Shown here: in pieces, positions 45,238-60,800 of the stretch | How positions within the stretch are numbered: position 1 is the stretch's first letter | Layout of the letters: each line of letters starts with the position of its first letter | Assembly: GCA_000507305.1 (NCBI GenBank) | Contig: DF239292.1 | Coordinates: 125,723 to 189,722 of the forward strand | Direction of reading: 5' to 3' | DNA length: 64,000 nt | DNA from: Breviolum minutum Mf 1.05b.01 | Lineage: Eukaryota > Sar > Dinophyceae > Suessiales > Symbiodiniaceae | The notes under the pieces: generated by a model | Told to the model about the DNA's origin: nothing | Database searches by the model: none | Seen by the model: only the letters and a program-made list of their open reading frames with translations | Position numbers and translations under genes: made by a program

Positions 45238-46980
45238 TTATGTTATTTCGATGGAAAAGTTGTCAAACCTTGCAAATCGATGAGTCTCACTCCCAAATCT
45301 ACCGATAATTCCCGATTCCAAGGCTCTCTTTTCGGTGTATTCGGCGGGAGCAGCAACCACAGCTTGCGTCCCAGCAAGAGCGTGTTCCAGGCACTGGTGC
45401 AGAGAGGATCCTGTGTTGCCACATCAACAAAATTCACACCACACAACATAACATATAAAATTCTGAAGAGACTATTCAACACTTTGCGACTATCTGCTAC
45501 TCTTGGAAACTCTCAGCATTCAGCAGGTGACTGTATTGAATAGTGCGCTGGACTCTAAATTTGGGTTTGAACCGCTGGCCTGATGCATGATGGTGCCGCT
45601 GCGACGTGGTCCTACACCAACCCAACGATATGGAGGTCGGTCATCACACAGCGACATGTAGTCATCCGGGAAATAAGACCTGAGATCGTACCCAAGGATC
45701 AAAAGTGTGTTAGGAAAGGATCGGAAGAACATCGAGTAACTTCCGGATGTCTATTGTTAAAGAAAAAAATTGCGACCTTATCATCTCCGATATGTAATGT
45801 ATTGACACCGAATATTGAATGTCATCTCATGTATCATGTGAGGAATTTATGCAACACTTGCTGGAGGCCTATCCAGACCTATCCATCCATCGACTCACAT
45901 CATGAATGCCAGCGATCCACGGTACGTGGTAGTCTTCCAGGATGGCCTGCCGAAAACAAGCCCTCCAAATCAAAGTATATCAATCTATGTGATATACTGT
46001 ATACTAAAATAATCTAAAATATTGACAAGCCTCTAACTCATTCTTAACATACTAGATCAATCTATATGATATCCAGCACAAATCAAGTAGACACAGAACT
46101 CTAATAACGAGTACCAGATCTTTATATGCGCTGTGTACATGTTGCTTTGAAAGTTTGTTCTTTTGGTTGCAGGCGAATGGCTTTTGGAAATGTACCTGTT
46201 GTCCATAATTTTCATTTTTTTTGTCTGCAGTTACAGTAATCTGTGTGAAAAATCGAATCTTGTTTTATCACCCTCCTTCACAAAAAAAATAAGAAAGTAT
46301 CGCCAGGAGGACCTTCTTCTCATGTTTGAAGTGATTGTCGAACAAATACACAGGGCTGTCATCTTGCTGCCTCAGTGGAGATCAGTATCATCTCACACAC
46401 CTTGTGGCAAGCCTTCTGTCTACTGTCACCAGCACGAATTGGTCATTTCGGTATGTATATGTGCATAGTCTATTGCAGTAATATGAGTGCACCTCTTCCT
46501 AAAATCCAGGTCAATACCCAGTACAAACTCTCCTCTCTGCACTTCCTCGACAATCACTGTTTGATACTTTTAGATTTAGCTGAGCTTCGTCCTGCTGTAT
46601 TGCTCGAAATAATCCGCACGAAGGCGTACTGTTTGACCATGGTCGTCCTTGCCCACCTTGAAGTGAGACTGGCCAAACCTTGCGAATCAATGCCAACGAC
46701 AACAGATGGCAAAAGGATTGAAACCACCTGGGCCTTTGACACTTGCTTACATTAAAACATGGCCATTTGTTTCAGCAAACACGTCCCATTGAAGTCAAGG
46801 TTTAAAGCACAGTTACACCCCAAGAGGAACACAGCAGCAAGGCCACACAGCGGAACATCACGGCAGCTACACTTCTGCAGTGAACCTTGTGAAGAAGTCT
46901 TCCCATTTCCATCTCCTCAGTTGACGCGATTGCTGGTGCCAAACTTAGCCATCACTTGATAATTGTATGTAATTACTGCA

Positions 46981-47006
46981 ATAGTAATAGTAATAGTAAT
47001 AGTAAT
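46981..47006. repeat. (ATAGTA)n tandem repeat
   Basis: Four units of ATAGTA in non-coding DNA. Confidence 0.9.
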
Positions 47007-50000
47007 GTGATACTGGTACTGATAATATATATTTTATAGTGACTATAGTGTGACATAAAATAATACCTGATGCATAAGTATGAATGATAATCAATGCGAT
47101 TGATAATTGATACTTAATCAGCGCAATAAATCGTAGATCAAAATGTCATCCTGTGTGAACGATTTCACGCCATTGCTCGCAACATCCTCAACTGCACTGG
47201 CTTTCACTTGCTCCGACCAAACAAGGGTTCGATGGCATCAAAGACTGCTGATGAAAGACAACTGTGTCGGCCAAGTCTCTCACAAGCCCAACCTTCCTTC
47301 TCTGGCACTCCATAGATAAGACAAGGCTTGCCTCGCACATTTCCCATCCCAGAAAATTATGAAACACCTCCCAGACTCTACAAGCGTCTCTACATTATAT
47401 GTATATATATTATATGTAGGTGTTTGATATTGTTCGATATTGTTTGGCATGTGGTGGAAGCTTCACTTGGACAGATTCACATGATGATATCCAGAAAAGC
47501 AGTTGGAGCAAAACGTGCAGCACCTGGCTTCTCATACTTCTCCCAAAACTCCTGGCTCAAAACATCGGTCTTCTACCCCTGTCTAGCTATGCAGGCTATG
47601 TCTAGCTACTTTGTTGACATTTCATAGGTGTCAACTCAAGGAATTTGAAGCCCATGCCACGAGCCCCATTATGTTTATAAAACCCATGATCCATGATAAT
47701 CTATGTCTTATGTTGGTCTATCCACGGATCAAAATTGTTGACAATGAGAAAACCATAAAGAACACCGTAGTTCAACATGAAGATACGTGAAGCTTCCCTC
47801 GCTCTGTGAAGGTCATGCTCCTCGACACTCAACTGATCGCGTTTTTCTCGCGGCACCAGACCATTCTCGAGCACATTTGAGAGGGCATCAAATTCAGCAG
47901 CTCGTCTATGGCCGAAACCATACTTCTGCCTTCAGTGCAGCTCAAAATGTCTCAGCTGCTCAATATGCAAAGCTTTGGGCTTTGGGCATCCCAAAAATGG
48001 CTGCTACAGTACTGCTATTTCTTTGCATACAGATTTAGCCAGTGTCGGCATTAAAATTTGCTGATGGCATCCAGGCAAGAAAAGGGTGTGTCCTGGGACT
48101 CCTCTTGCATAACTTTGGATCACATTACCACGCTGCTGCCTCATGTTTCTATCTGCAGCTGCAAGTGTCACGAACTGCCAAGCTGCCAGTCTTCCAACGA
48201 CAACTCACTGCGGATCTTCCTGACAATGTTTGAAAGTCCAATGACTCGTCTTGAAACTATACGCACAGGACTGTTTGACTCTACAGGTAAGAATCACATA
48301 AGATCATTATATATTACACCGTAATATCATCTATCTAAGTGTCAACTCAACTCTATGCAACGACGCCAACAGTGATTGATTAAATTAAATTTTTAAATGC
48401 AGCTCCAGCTCTAATATATTTACATCTTCAAGCATTGCTAGCACACCAACCAACGCATTGAGCTTTCATTGATCACTTTGGGAAGCTTTGAATGCTGGGA
48501 TGCTGTCACTGTGTCCCCACCTCTTCGCAGTATTCACATGGGTCACCCAGTCCTGCAACGTGCATGCAAGAATGACCGTGTAACATCTCTTTATTCTGGA
48601 CCACATTCCTAGTTGGGACATCCTACAGGGCAGTTGCATCTTCAACCCCCGACGCCTCAAAAGGCGATGCCCCTTGAGCTTGGTATCCTCAGATATGCAG
48701 AGATGACTCACCCTTTTTCCAAGAAACGGGTGCATTTTTTCTTCCTCAATAGTCTTTGAAAGAACCTCTGCAACTTATCAACTTATATACTGTATATAGA
48801 TCTTACTAGGGTAACTCTGCAAGTTTTATGATTTTTTCCGCATCGAAGAGGGCACTGGTGCAACTGCTAGCCATCCACATCTAAATGTCCAAAATTTAGG
48901 TATTCCCATCCACATCCGGGATGAAAGAAATCCCACGCCTAACCTCTAAAAAGCTACAGTGGCTAAGACTGGGCGAAATGTTCTCCTTCGACAAGTTCAG
49001 ACCACTGATTTGGTGTTGGGAAACGCAACTTTCTCAGGGGGGAAGAGCAGAGACAGCTTACCAGTTGATGATAAAAAGAGAGTCCGAACGTGCAAAATAC
49101 TAACGCCCAGTAGATTCACTCAGAGGAGTGGGCCCTGTCACTTTCAACCATTGGCCCAAGGTACCATTTGCTTGTGGTGGCGGAATCATGTTCTCCAGAG
49201 CATAGCTTCTCGTCGGAGCAACAAGTGCCACTCAATTCAGATGTACTGCACTTCTGATCTCAGCATGTCCCTGAAAACTGTGCAGGATATCTGGGCTGGT
49301 GTGGTTCTTAGCCTGTTGGCCATTGGGTGCAGGTGCTAGATCTAGCAGCTCATATCAAGTACGTTGTGGTGCACTTCGTATGCTGCACCTCTCCCAAACA
49401 AAGAACCGGTCTGCAAGCTGAGCCGACCTGTAAGCTGTCCTCTCGGCTAGCGTTAGTCATGTTCACCATGTTCATGCTTACAGATCTTGCAGATCTTACA
49501 GTGCAGCGATGAGTTTTCCGATTCATGATTTGATGATTTGAAATGGCGTGAGCCAAAGCTGCAACAAATAGCGCTAAGACCGATTCTCATCTCTGCTATA
49601 CCCAGTTGAGGCCAGCTGTGTGTGCTTTCGCTCAGGGGTTCAGTGTTTGAAATATGAGTTTGCTTTCAAGCTGCTTTCATTAGAAGAAATTGGAGATACC
49701 AGTAAGAACTCACATCCTGAGCTATAAGAAGGGCTAGATCATGCTGCACTCCTACTTCCCAAGAGATTTACGTAGGGTAAATCACCGTACAAGTTGGAAA
49801 TGTTTGAATCGTTGAACCCTGTTCATTAACCTAACTCGGGCTGAGTTCTGCGCTTCACTGGAAGCTGGTTCCCCATGGGCCTCTGCCGAACAAGCAGCCT
49901 CTTTTGAGATGCCAACAAAGTGCAAAATAAGTTTGACAACCTGCAACGGATCTGAGCCAGTGACGTACCTCACAAGTCTTGATGCCATGATTACACGTCT

Positions 50001-50425
50001 CATGACTCATGCCATGCGTCTGAGCTCAAACACCATGTATTGTTTCCAAATCTCCACCAATCCCAATCCGAAGTTCCCCTCAACATCCCTAGCTGCCTAT
50101 CTCAGGAAATGGCCGACCTGAGTACCATCTCAAAGGCGTTTGGCTAAGCAAACAACAAGGCTTGATCACTCCCACACAGCTAGCGTGAAATATATCTAAG
50201 TCTATAGGTAAAGCTCCTCGAAAGAGGTCAATCAAGATCTTGCTGCTTCTATTCTGCAAGAGGTAGCTCATGGTTGGAATCTCAACCTCGCCAGTTATAG
50301 ACCAGCCACTCCATCGAGTCCATCGAGCTCGTGGTGCCAACGAGCTACGTGCAACTAAAAATGTTTAGATCTGTGGCGTTTTCTCAAGGTCGCTAAGTGA
50401 CCATGGACGAAATCAGTCACTTCAT

Positions 50426-50462
50426 GAACCAATTGAACCAATTGAACCAATTGAACCAATTG
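50426..50462. repeat. (GAACCAATT)n tandem repeat
   Basis: Four exact 9-bp units. Confidence 0.9.
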
Positions 50463-53400
50463 CTCCAGTGAAATTATGCGTTCGTTGTAGATTCCTTTGG
50501 TCAGTGTGAGTGTGGGTGTGGGCTCGCATCTGAATCAAGAACTCCAGCACACATCGTAGGAGAAATGGCGCGAATAATTACGTGTGAACGACGTCTGAAA
50601 CCACTCCGATTTCTGATTTGACACGAAAAAGGGCCTTTGATGATGGACATGATGTTGTTGTCCTTGAAAAATATCAAGCTGCAGTTGAAGTGCACCAATT
50701 GTAGCAGCTGCTTCTCTTGAATCCGAACATTGTAACCTTGCTAGGTCACTTGCATATCCTGCATGCCAAAGGTCATGGGTTAAAACACATAGGTGGGCCT
50801 GTGTAAATGTGTGATATCAATATGCACACAAAAGTCAAACAAACAATAACAGGAAAAGCTGCGGTTCCTATGGGCTCCACGCGAACCATCCTGCAATCCA
50901 CAGAATGTATTGACGCATCTTGGAACCGCAAAAAAAGGAGGTCAAGTGAACAATCAGACGAGACAGGGTCAATCTTTGCAGCGTGCTATCTTTGGCCCAG
51001 TTCCACTTTAGCAGAACAGTTCTTCTGTTCCAAAAAGGTCAGCAACTTTGCTCACCAACACTTTGGAAGGGAGATGCTGTCCCAAAGAAATCACGATCAC
51101 TCGATTTGATACCTCTGTGAATATTTAGAGACCAACGATTCTGACTTAGTCTGAATTGTTTGCAAAGGTCCAAGGAAAATACTAAATGATGAAGCATCAT
51201 GACATCCACTTTTGTCAAAAGCTATGACTAACTGGCGGGCCTTGGATATCCACTAAGAACATCTAAGAACAGCTGGATCACTTTTAGTTGGCTAAATTAC
51301 TTGACAACCCTTGTTTGCATCTATCATTCGCCACTTAAAAAAAAAACATTAAACTCTGCGTTACAACCGACCGCTTTGTTCAAGCCGTCGAGTACTGAGG
51401 GCTGCAAGCCTTGGAAGCCTTGGGCAAATCACAGGCGGGAGCATCATTTCCTCTGAGACACGTTGGAAGTGCTGGAACCTTCCCACCTGACAGATGTGGT
51501 CGAAGGTAGGCAAATCTGGCAGCAACTTCAAGATACCTTTGGGTTACAAATCATAAGGGCCAAAGGGCATGGATTTCACAATGATTGAGCGTTGACACTG
51601 CAGAATTCCTGATCAGTGGGCGCAATCTTGGGCCACGTGGTTGTTTACTCTAAAGTATAAACACTCAATCACATCGGGGTGTGCCCTGAGTCCACGATAT
51701 TCTTTCCATGTCTGGTTTCTCATTCATGAAGAATCTTGCCTGGGGCGTGTAGTTGCTGGTGGCTGGGCATTTTGATGCGCATCTGATTCAGCTGCATCAT
51801 GGCCTAGGTTGGAACAATCCACCCGATGCATGTCTTGCTGCTAAGGGCCGCTTTGCACACCAAGAAAGCTCCTCCCTGTGTCTCAACTCGAAGCCTGAGA
51901 CCGAAACTTGTGGAACTGCAACATAGTCATCACTGGCTATTTGCCTGGCAGAATCCCAACACTTGGGGTAGTTTCCGGGGGAGCTGGAGGTAGTTGCAAG
52001 GGCCATGAGAATTTCTGGATCTCAGGATTGTCGATAGATCATGATATATCATTTAATTGCAAATCGAAATACCTTCGCAGTGGCTAAATTGAAAACACAC
52101 GCGAGCTACGAAAGGCCTCGCTATATGCATCCCATTAGAGTGGTTAGTAACCCAAACACGCAGCAAGCAGGCTTTTTTCAGTGCTGGCGTGCGATTTAGT
52201 AAGGCCGCACACTTCTGATATCAACTGCCACGCGTTCCCTTCTGATTGTTGTCTTCTGCGATTGAATGTGTCGTGTTCTCATCAGATGTTGAGATTCTTG
52301 TGAATGTTGGACAACTCACGACTCTCCAGCTTTGCACGTTGCGTCTAACAAAGGCACGGTCCCCAAGAGCTTCTGGACTCGCATTGGATCACCGTAGATT
52401 CCGAGTCCGATGTTTGCTGATCAGTATCTTCTCTGTGGCACTCAGCTCATTGAAAAGATCCCAGACATCCACAAACGAAAGGTTGCATAGATGAGGCCGA
52501 ACTTAGCAATTCACTAACAAACAGCATTCCATGAAGTCAGGCAATGTGTGCCATCGCAAGTATTGCTTTTGAAACTTCTTGTAGAAATGATTCTAGTAAC
52601 TTGAGTACATTTGAGTACTGATTTCTATGCTATGAAAACTGGATCAATGCCCCACACGTTGATACACTTTGGCCATGAAGTATCGTATCGTTTTCATGAG
52701 TGATGGAAATCATCTGAGTCTTCGACAGATAGAATGCCCAAGGCCTTGGATCTAGAGCCATCGTCAGGAAGCTGTTTTGAAAAGACCAGCAAAGCACTGG
52801 GTAAAACCAAAAGACAAAGAAAAACCAAGATCAGAGAAAACATGTGTTAAAAGCAGCGTTCAAACTAATAGTTTAAGAGGAACAAATGACATGGAAGTGG
52901 CCTGCTTTATGAGGTACTGTATGTATGTCAATGCATATTCCGTAGAATTCCGTAGAATTGTAATTTCAAAGAACCCACCGTAAACCCGCAACAATTAATT
53001 AATAGCAGCCAAGGCACAAGTTGTAGTTGCATGTTCCGCCTTTCCTTGGCAGCAAAACATCATACTCCAAGGCATGGACAACGAGTATCATGATCACATC
53101 TTCCCGCTTCAGCCTTTAAACTTGGGCATGACATGGTTCCTTTCACCTTCCATAGCAACCTTGAATTGGTCTAATGCACAAAGTTGATGAATGGTCGAAA
53201 ACGCTTTCTTCATTTTAGCTGCTTTTTTAAGCTCCACCGTGGAGCTTCAAAACCGATTGATACTTTGTGGACACTCTAAAACCTTGTCCCAGAATCAAGT
53301 TCATCTTCTTCCACGGCCAGTTGTGCCTCGTCCACATCATCCTGCTTCGTCAAAAACCAACGGAAAATGGTGCAGTCAGAACCTCACCTCGATGGTAAGT

Positions 53401-54769
53401 CAAATATGTTCAAATTCATTATCGTGAAAGTAAGATTGCACTGGTATATATTATTTGCTTGTCTCACTTAGTTCACAAGCGCCTTTTCGTTTCTAATTTT
53501 TGTTAAATCACCCATTTCCAATTTTGATGATCAAACTAGAACTCCAAAAGAAGTTTGGGTGGGAATTCAACGAGTAAAAGTATATGTATTTATTGTACGT
53601 ATTGCATGTATTGTGCGTATTATATCTAGTTAGTTATATATGTAATCTATATTTGATATGATATTTGATATATTTTGCTTGTATCTAGTGACAGGTCCAT
53701 ATCACATCCAACAACCAAAGATTCCAAGGGTCCTCTCCATCATCGAGGTCTTTTTCCACCACCTTCCGTCTCTGCACGGTGCTGCCAGATGACATGGCGT
53801 CGTTTGGGTTGGCTGACCCGTTGGCTCCCTGGGAACCAAAAGATCAGAGTTGAAGTTCTGGGTTCATATCATTGTTTCAAAGGATTTCGTATGCTTGCAC
53901 ATGGTTTCATAGTATGGTTTCATATTGCTTCAGAAGCGCTGCTGGTGAAAATGAAACTCTTACCAGATCTCAACCTTGTGTCGCGATTTCGAGAACTCAT
54001 GCATTTGGCAGGGGCGCTGTCATGGATGGCGTATCAGCAGCTATCAAAAGTCAGCAATGGCCAATTGATGGCTGCAAAACACCCAGCCTCTGGCACTCCA
54101 CTTCCTGGACAAGTTACCCGAGACCAAATCGTAAGGGATTATCTGGTGAGGTGTGAAATCACCTTCAATTGATTCAATATGTGCTTGCCTAGACCTGAAA
54201 AACCCGAATGTTCCACCGCCTCAATGCAAAGATCCGGCTTCTGATTGTCATCATGCCTTAGAGCTCTTAGCCATACAATCCTCCGTTGGGTTTCAGCAAA
54301 TACAAAGAGCAACAAAACCAGGCCAAGGTCCCAACACTACGTCATAGTCGTGTGTCTGCAAGATGGAGACCATTCAACAGAAAATGTGGACACAAAAAGT
54401 GTTGTTGTAAATGTATGAATTGAATGACTTTTATATATATTATATATATCATATATACGACATATCATTTATATTCATATTGTGGGGCATGTTGCAATAT
54501 GCTGCAATCTCTCCGTTCTCAGGTGGGCAAGGGCCAGCTCGGTCCAGATTTTGTTTTGCCAGCTGTGCACTCCAAAAATCTGCACTAATTGCCCGTTCCT
54601 GCTCTTCGTGATCATCACTCAGTACGTGTGTCCTGCAGCGAAATTGAATCCATGCGGTCGCTCCAAATGGACAACAAGACAGGACGCAGTCAAATCCCGT
54701 CAGACAACATAAGGGGTCTTGAGCATGAGCATCATGAGCATCAGAATCGTATCAGAAGCAGCAGGGCCA

Positions 54770-54855
54770 TCAGCATCATCACCATCATCATCATCATCAT
54801 CTTCTTCTTGTTCTTCTTCATCATCTTCGTCATCTTCATCTTCAGCATCATGATA
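54770..54855. repeat. ATC/TTC trinucleotide tract
   Basis: Mixed ATC and TTC trinucleotides. The minus strand reads as a poly-Asp/Glu run, an artefact of the repeat. Confidence 0.9.
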
Positions 54856-57800
54856 CGCTCGCACAAATCTCTTCAGTTTTGCCCCACTATTCCATCTGCT
54901 CATGACCTTGGCAACCTCAGCGATGTGTCTTCTCGCGCCACCACCACCACGCAAACGGAGTGTGGATATGGACATCCTGCAGGTGCCTCGTATTCCGAAG
55001 AGGGTTGGCATTGGCGTCAGGGCGTCTGAAGGAGCCGTTGTTTTACAAATCAATCCACATACATTGGAAACATTTGGAAACATAACCAGTTCAATATCAT
55101 CAGGCAAAGGGCAATGTGGTACTTGAACTGCGTGTATGACCACGCATGCTCTCATTTTGCAAGAGATACATCAGCAGCAAAAGAACGAATTTGAAAATCC
55201 GGATCTGTGCTTTGATTTCATTCCACGACTTGAACATACATACCGTAATTTGCAGTCTCAGTGTCATTGCATGCACCCATTAAGCGGTTACAAGCGGCCG
55301 CAAGTCCGGAGCGGGCCGCTGTGCCACGTTCAGCATTCGCCAGTATCAAAGGATATCAGTTGATAGTTTTCAGTTGTATTCAATCCCCGCTGTTTTCTTG
55401 CTGTTTCTGCTTCTGCGTACCACCGACGGAGGCCTCAGCATGCATCACATGATTGTCTTGCTCTCTTGTGAGGCTGCGGAAGTGCTCTCATGTCCTCGCA
55501 CCCACCACCCGAGTATGTCATCTTCGACTGCTCTGTAAAGACTTAGTGTATCTTACTGTCTTGCATGGTTTGGTTTCCAATATGTTCCAATAGTGCGGAG
55601 CCACACTGCCTTGAAATGGCGCTGGATTTGGAAGTTGGCATTTCCAATGTCACAAGAGATCGTCAGCTTCGCAATCTTCAGGCATTGAATTCAAACGTGT
55701 TACAAAGCATGCAGCGCAGTACGTCACGGACGCCAGGGAGCATCATTTGAATCAAGTTGATAAGCTCAAGTTCAACTTAGAAAAGGTCCATAGCCTATTC
55801 TTTCATATCATTGTTTTTCAATATATACCCAAAAAGACTCTGGATATCTTCGGCCAAATGGAATTTCTGACTCCTCCTGACTGGACAGTTTTCTCTCTGT
55901 CAAGCTCACTGAGTGCCTCTTTGGGCCCTCAGATTGGAGACCAACGTGCGTCGATAAAGTCGAAAACCAGCAAGAACATGGCCGACCTGAGCGAAGTGAC
56001 AATAGATGACAAGTAGATGACACATACCAACACACCACCTAGTCACTATTGAAGTCACTATTGTTGTGTCACAGCAAATCACCCATGGGATTGCTTAATG
56101 CACAAGAAGCGAACCAGGGTGCCTCACCCAAGAAACCAGCACACAACATAGAAGCGATACGAGTTGCTGTTTTGAACGGCCTCAGAAAACATTGCCGATT
56201 TGTCAACTGGAGCTGCCATGGACTGTGCAACAGGTGGATCACGGATTACCACAGCACCAGGTTCCCTTGCCCTTTCCAAATGCTTTTGAGCTCCCTCCAC
56301 ATAGCTGGTGCCTAAGCCACCAATCTGATGACATAGATATCTTTGGCAGGCAAGTGCCGTGTCATTTCTCACCCCAAAGAGGTGCTGGGAGAACCTTCAC
56401 ACCACTGAGAAGGCAGCTTTGCTGCGTAAGGTCATAGCATTCATCCTCGGGAAGGCAGTGGATCCGCACAATGTTGACATATCCGCCTTGCCCTCCTACG
56501 AACCTTCCACAAAGCTTGGCATGGCTGGGGGGCAGCATGTCTGTCAAATATTCTGGAATCCGAAAACCCGAGTGACTCATGAGAAAGCTTGTGGCAGTTT
56601 TCTATACATACATAATTTACGTAAGAGATCGCCAAAGATATTGAGAAGCCTTGAAAGAAAATCAAGACAAGCTCCCAGGACCCAAATCAGGGTCACCCAT
56701 GACCTGCTTGAACCATTCCCATGGTCAACTCATGTCAACTTGCCCCTGAGCTCCCAGGCTGTCTGCTCAGTCTGTTCTGCCACCTGGTCCATAACAATCG
56801 GCAGACTTCACCATAGTTCATTGGTTCATCTATTTCCATTCAAAGTCATATTCATCCCACGCAAGAGTACTCAAATGGAACGTGAAGTCTCAGTCAACCC
56901 AGTTGAGGGATTGGCAACGTTTTGATTCTAGAACATGTCTCCGCTGCTAGTTGTACAAATCGCATTTATAAACGTACTACTCTAACAACATCCAGCGAGC
57001 CGGCCTTGGTTGCAAAGAGACCCACCATTGAGGAGACCTCTTCGATCTTCGCTCTTGTCTCCTATTCAAACTGACATAAACTTGTTGGAGAAACGACTGA
57101 TTGCGATTGCAACTGCTTGTGTCCATCTCTTATATTCTCTGGTACTACTAACTATATAGTGTCATTCTTTCCATGACCTTGCCATGCGATTCACCTGCAT
57201 TCCCTGGCCATAGACTGTCTACCGTCTCCTACAAAAAAAAACTCACCGAAAAACGAAAAAATGACCACTAATTAGCAAGAAACCCCATGAGGTGCAAAAA
57301 TATGGTGAAAAAAAAACTTGCCCCATGGACTCCGATCTCGGATTCCCATTGACCTGAATCTTGTCCAAGTCGGTGGTGAAAGTCGTCAAGAGTCTTTGTT
57401 CCTGCCAGTGGATTCATCTGCAGAGCGGCCTTGTTGGGATTGTCGTGGCAGATTTCTATCTGTATCACTGTATCACCGGTCCACAGTAGAAAGTGAGAGG
57501 GAAATCAACAAGCTAAAATGATAGGAGTCAAGCATAAACAGCAAGCATAACCAGCGGTAGCAAAATTCCCCAAGGTCAACCAGACTCCTCTGCTCGCAAA
57601 GACGACCTGAGGTGTCATGCCTACAACTTGGTCGCAGTGCGAACATCAGAATTGATCCGAGAAGCTTGTTGCTTTCAACACCAGGCCTCAGCCATGTGCC
57701 ATCGTTTCAAGCAGGGTACATATTTCAAAACTTTCCATGCATTTAAGTTTATAATCATCATAGTGTATATCCAGACTGTAAAAAGATTGCTAAACAATAC

Positions 57801-60800
57801 TAAACATATGATACCATCGCATATCTTCGCAGTTTCTTTGCTATCATTCTGCGTTTAAGTCTCGCACTGATACGTCTGCGTTGACACCCAAAACTTGAAA
57901 TGTGGTGCTGGCCTAAGTCTGTGACAGATTCACGTCATCAAATCGCGGTGCAGGCCTCGGAAATCACCAGGAAGTGCGACTCGGGACTCAGGATCTAGTG
58001 AATCTAGTGGAATGAAATGCATGAATTGGAATGATGGGTAACTTTGATCCGTTTGATGTATCTTGGCTGGTCACATCACATGAAAGAGGTTTAACAAGTT
58101 TCATCCCTCCCAGCCTCTCAATGATTCTAGTATATTCTAGTGTGATGGTTGGTTCAGGCCAACGACTTCCAAGTGTTCAAACCAAAGCTTTGTGCCACAG
58201 TCATGTCACGCCATCTCTGAGGATGCTGTATCTCAAAATAATATGGTGATCCCTATGTATCTTTGGACTTGTGATCCATGACTTCGAGGAAACTTATGAA
58301 CAAACTAAGCTACGGGGCTACTTGTATGAACTCAATTCAATCATTTGTATTCATTTGTAGATTCACCCCTAGTAGGCAAGAGCTTCGGGAACGACACGAC
58401 ACTTCTTCAGTTCCACAGATGTTTCATGTTTTCATACGTTTCACCCTCCACTCCAAGCCCATCAAATCCATCCCCACCAAGACATCCAACGGCGGTTTGG
58501 ATAGCTTCGTGGCAATGGGAGCTGTGAAGAAGCTGGCAACCTGCTGGCCATCGTGGATTTTATGTTGATTCCGACGATTCAGGTGCCAAACGTACCAGTA
58601 TTTGAAGCATTTTTAAGCAGTGATTATTTCATGTAATTTCCGTATCTATTTTTCAATTGCAAATTGCAAAGCTAGGATTTTCCACTGAAAGGCTTATCAT
58701 TGCTTGCTGTCCCAACCTCGGCCTCTCGCTGAAGCTGGCTCACCTTTTGCAGAAAAGTGAATCTCTGTGAATCGAAAAATGTGAGTTGCAGCATGTCATC
58801 CCTTCTATTTGGATCCAAAAAGAATCTTTTGCCAAGAAAATTTCAGATGGTCTGGTAGTCTACAAAATATTACAAATTCGATGTCATTGTACCTAAGTAC
58901 TTACTGTAATTGATCTTAATTACACCTCTGATGATGGCCCTGATGCCTGCTCCTTCTGCACTTTCTCTGCAAGACATCGGAGCTCCTATAGAAACAGGGC
59001 ACGAAGGCTTAGGGGTGGACGGTAGCCAACAATTAAAGAATCAGGTATCGTTTTTGCAGCTTGTGGACTCTTAAATCTATGAAATCTCATTAAACTGATG
59101 GCAGTTTTCAAACCACTAGGAGAACTTGTGAAGTGCGTGGAGACAAGAATTGTTCTCCAGTAATCTCTTTTTAGAGCGTGCAGCATCCAAAGTTGTGATG
59201 TCACTGCAATTTCCTCCGGCCATATGAAGTTTGTTATGATGTGGTCCAAGGTCACCCCTGGACCCGCCACTCATCAGAATGTTTGCGAGGCAGCTATGAT
59301 ATCACATATCATACATACAAGTACAGGTTAGACATAGATATGGATATGTGTATCCAAGATGTTGTCTCCAAAAGTTGCAAGCTGTATGAGCCCTTCAGCA
59401 TAGGGCTAAAGCATGGGAACACAACGTAGCAAGCGTAGCAAACTTAGCAAACCGTCCTCATACAACGCTGCGATGACACCACGGCGATGAGCCACCTGAT
59501 CCCTGCTATCCACTGGCACCGTCTCCAAATCACTCAAGTCCTTGACTGGACACCAGCGACTTGGAGAGGGTTGGACATGAAGTCTCAAATCTGAATCATA
59601 TGGAAATGAAAGTGATAGATAGTGATAGGATATAACTGATATAACACTGTTAAAAAATATCGATCATATTGGATAAATTATATTGATGTTTGCTTTCGAC
59701 AGTACCGAAGCAGCAACTATGGCTCCTCCAAAGAAGCTTCCATCTGAGCCACACTCGCCTAGCACCAGGCCCAGCATCACCAAAAAAACTGTGTTTCGAT
59801 TCCAGCATTGTCTGGCAATGAAACATGACACCAGATCCCCCATGATGATAGACCATCCAGACGCACTCCTTGCACTGCCATTCGCTTCCACCCATAGCCC
59901 CCACCTGTATGCTGTTGATTTCGCCAGTGACCTGCCTTGCAGGGTTTATGCGAACAAGCTGTTCCTGAATTAAGAGTATCTAAATATATCTAAATGTCCG
60001 TAAACATCCTGTTCACCTTTCTTTGAGTGAAGAGTATGTCGTAATCTTTCCAAAACTATCATCGTTTCTTTTTTTAAGAAGTTGGCGCTGGCACGGGGAC
60101 TGGGGTCAGTCAGTTTGTGATTTCTGGGCCCACGTGAATGTGAGAATGCCATCCCAAATTGTAACTGCAATCTGCGAAGTTTACTACCTCCCAAATGACA
60201 ATTCTTCAAAAAAATAATGCTACTGTCTTGTCATGTCTTATCATCACCAAAATCCCAACATATCCGAAGCAATGGAGATGATGCTCTCAAGTGCCTGTCG
60301 AGGCAGCATCTCAGCTCCTTGAGGCGTGCATGTTGAACCTGGCCCCACAATCAACATATGGATGTCAAGTCAAAAAGCAAGTAATTTCGAGATGAACGTT
60401 TCACCGAAACACTTCAATCTGCTTGTATCTACAGTCTAGAGTCTAGCACAATTGTAAGTCAGCAAGTAAAGTATAATCGATATTTGCCTGCATGATGTGT
60501 TGACGAGTTCCGAATAAAACTGAAGCACATACAAGTAGTTGCCAATGTTCCCAAGTGTTTGTGTTAGCCAAGGGTCTTCATTCGATTCATTTGGGCTTCA
60601 TATTATCATCTCCACCTTTCAGAGTCATTCGCTTCGTTTGGTCCTACCTCGGCTTGGTCCATAAATCCACCACTCCGCGCTCGAAAGGGATGGCCTGCCA
60701 AGGGCACCGGAAAAACAACATGGAAAGGATTCCATGAACATGTGGAAACTTGAAGAGAAACTGGCAACAAAAAAAAGAAAAGCGATAGAACTACATACAA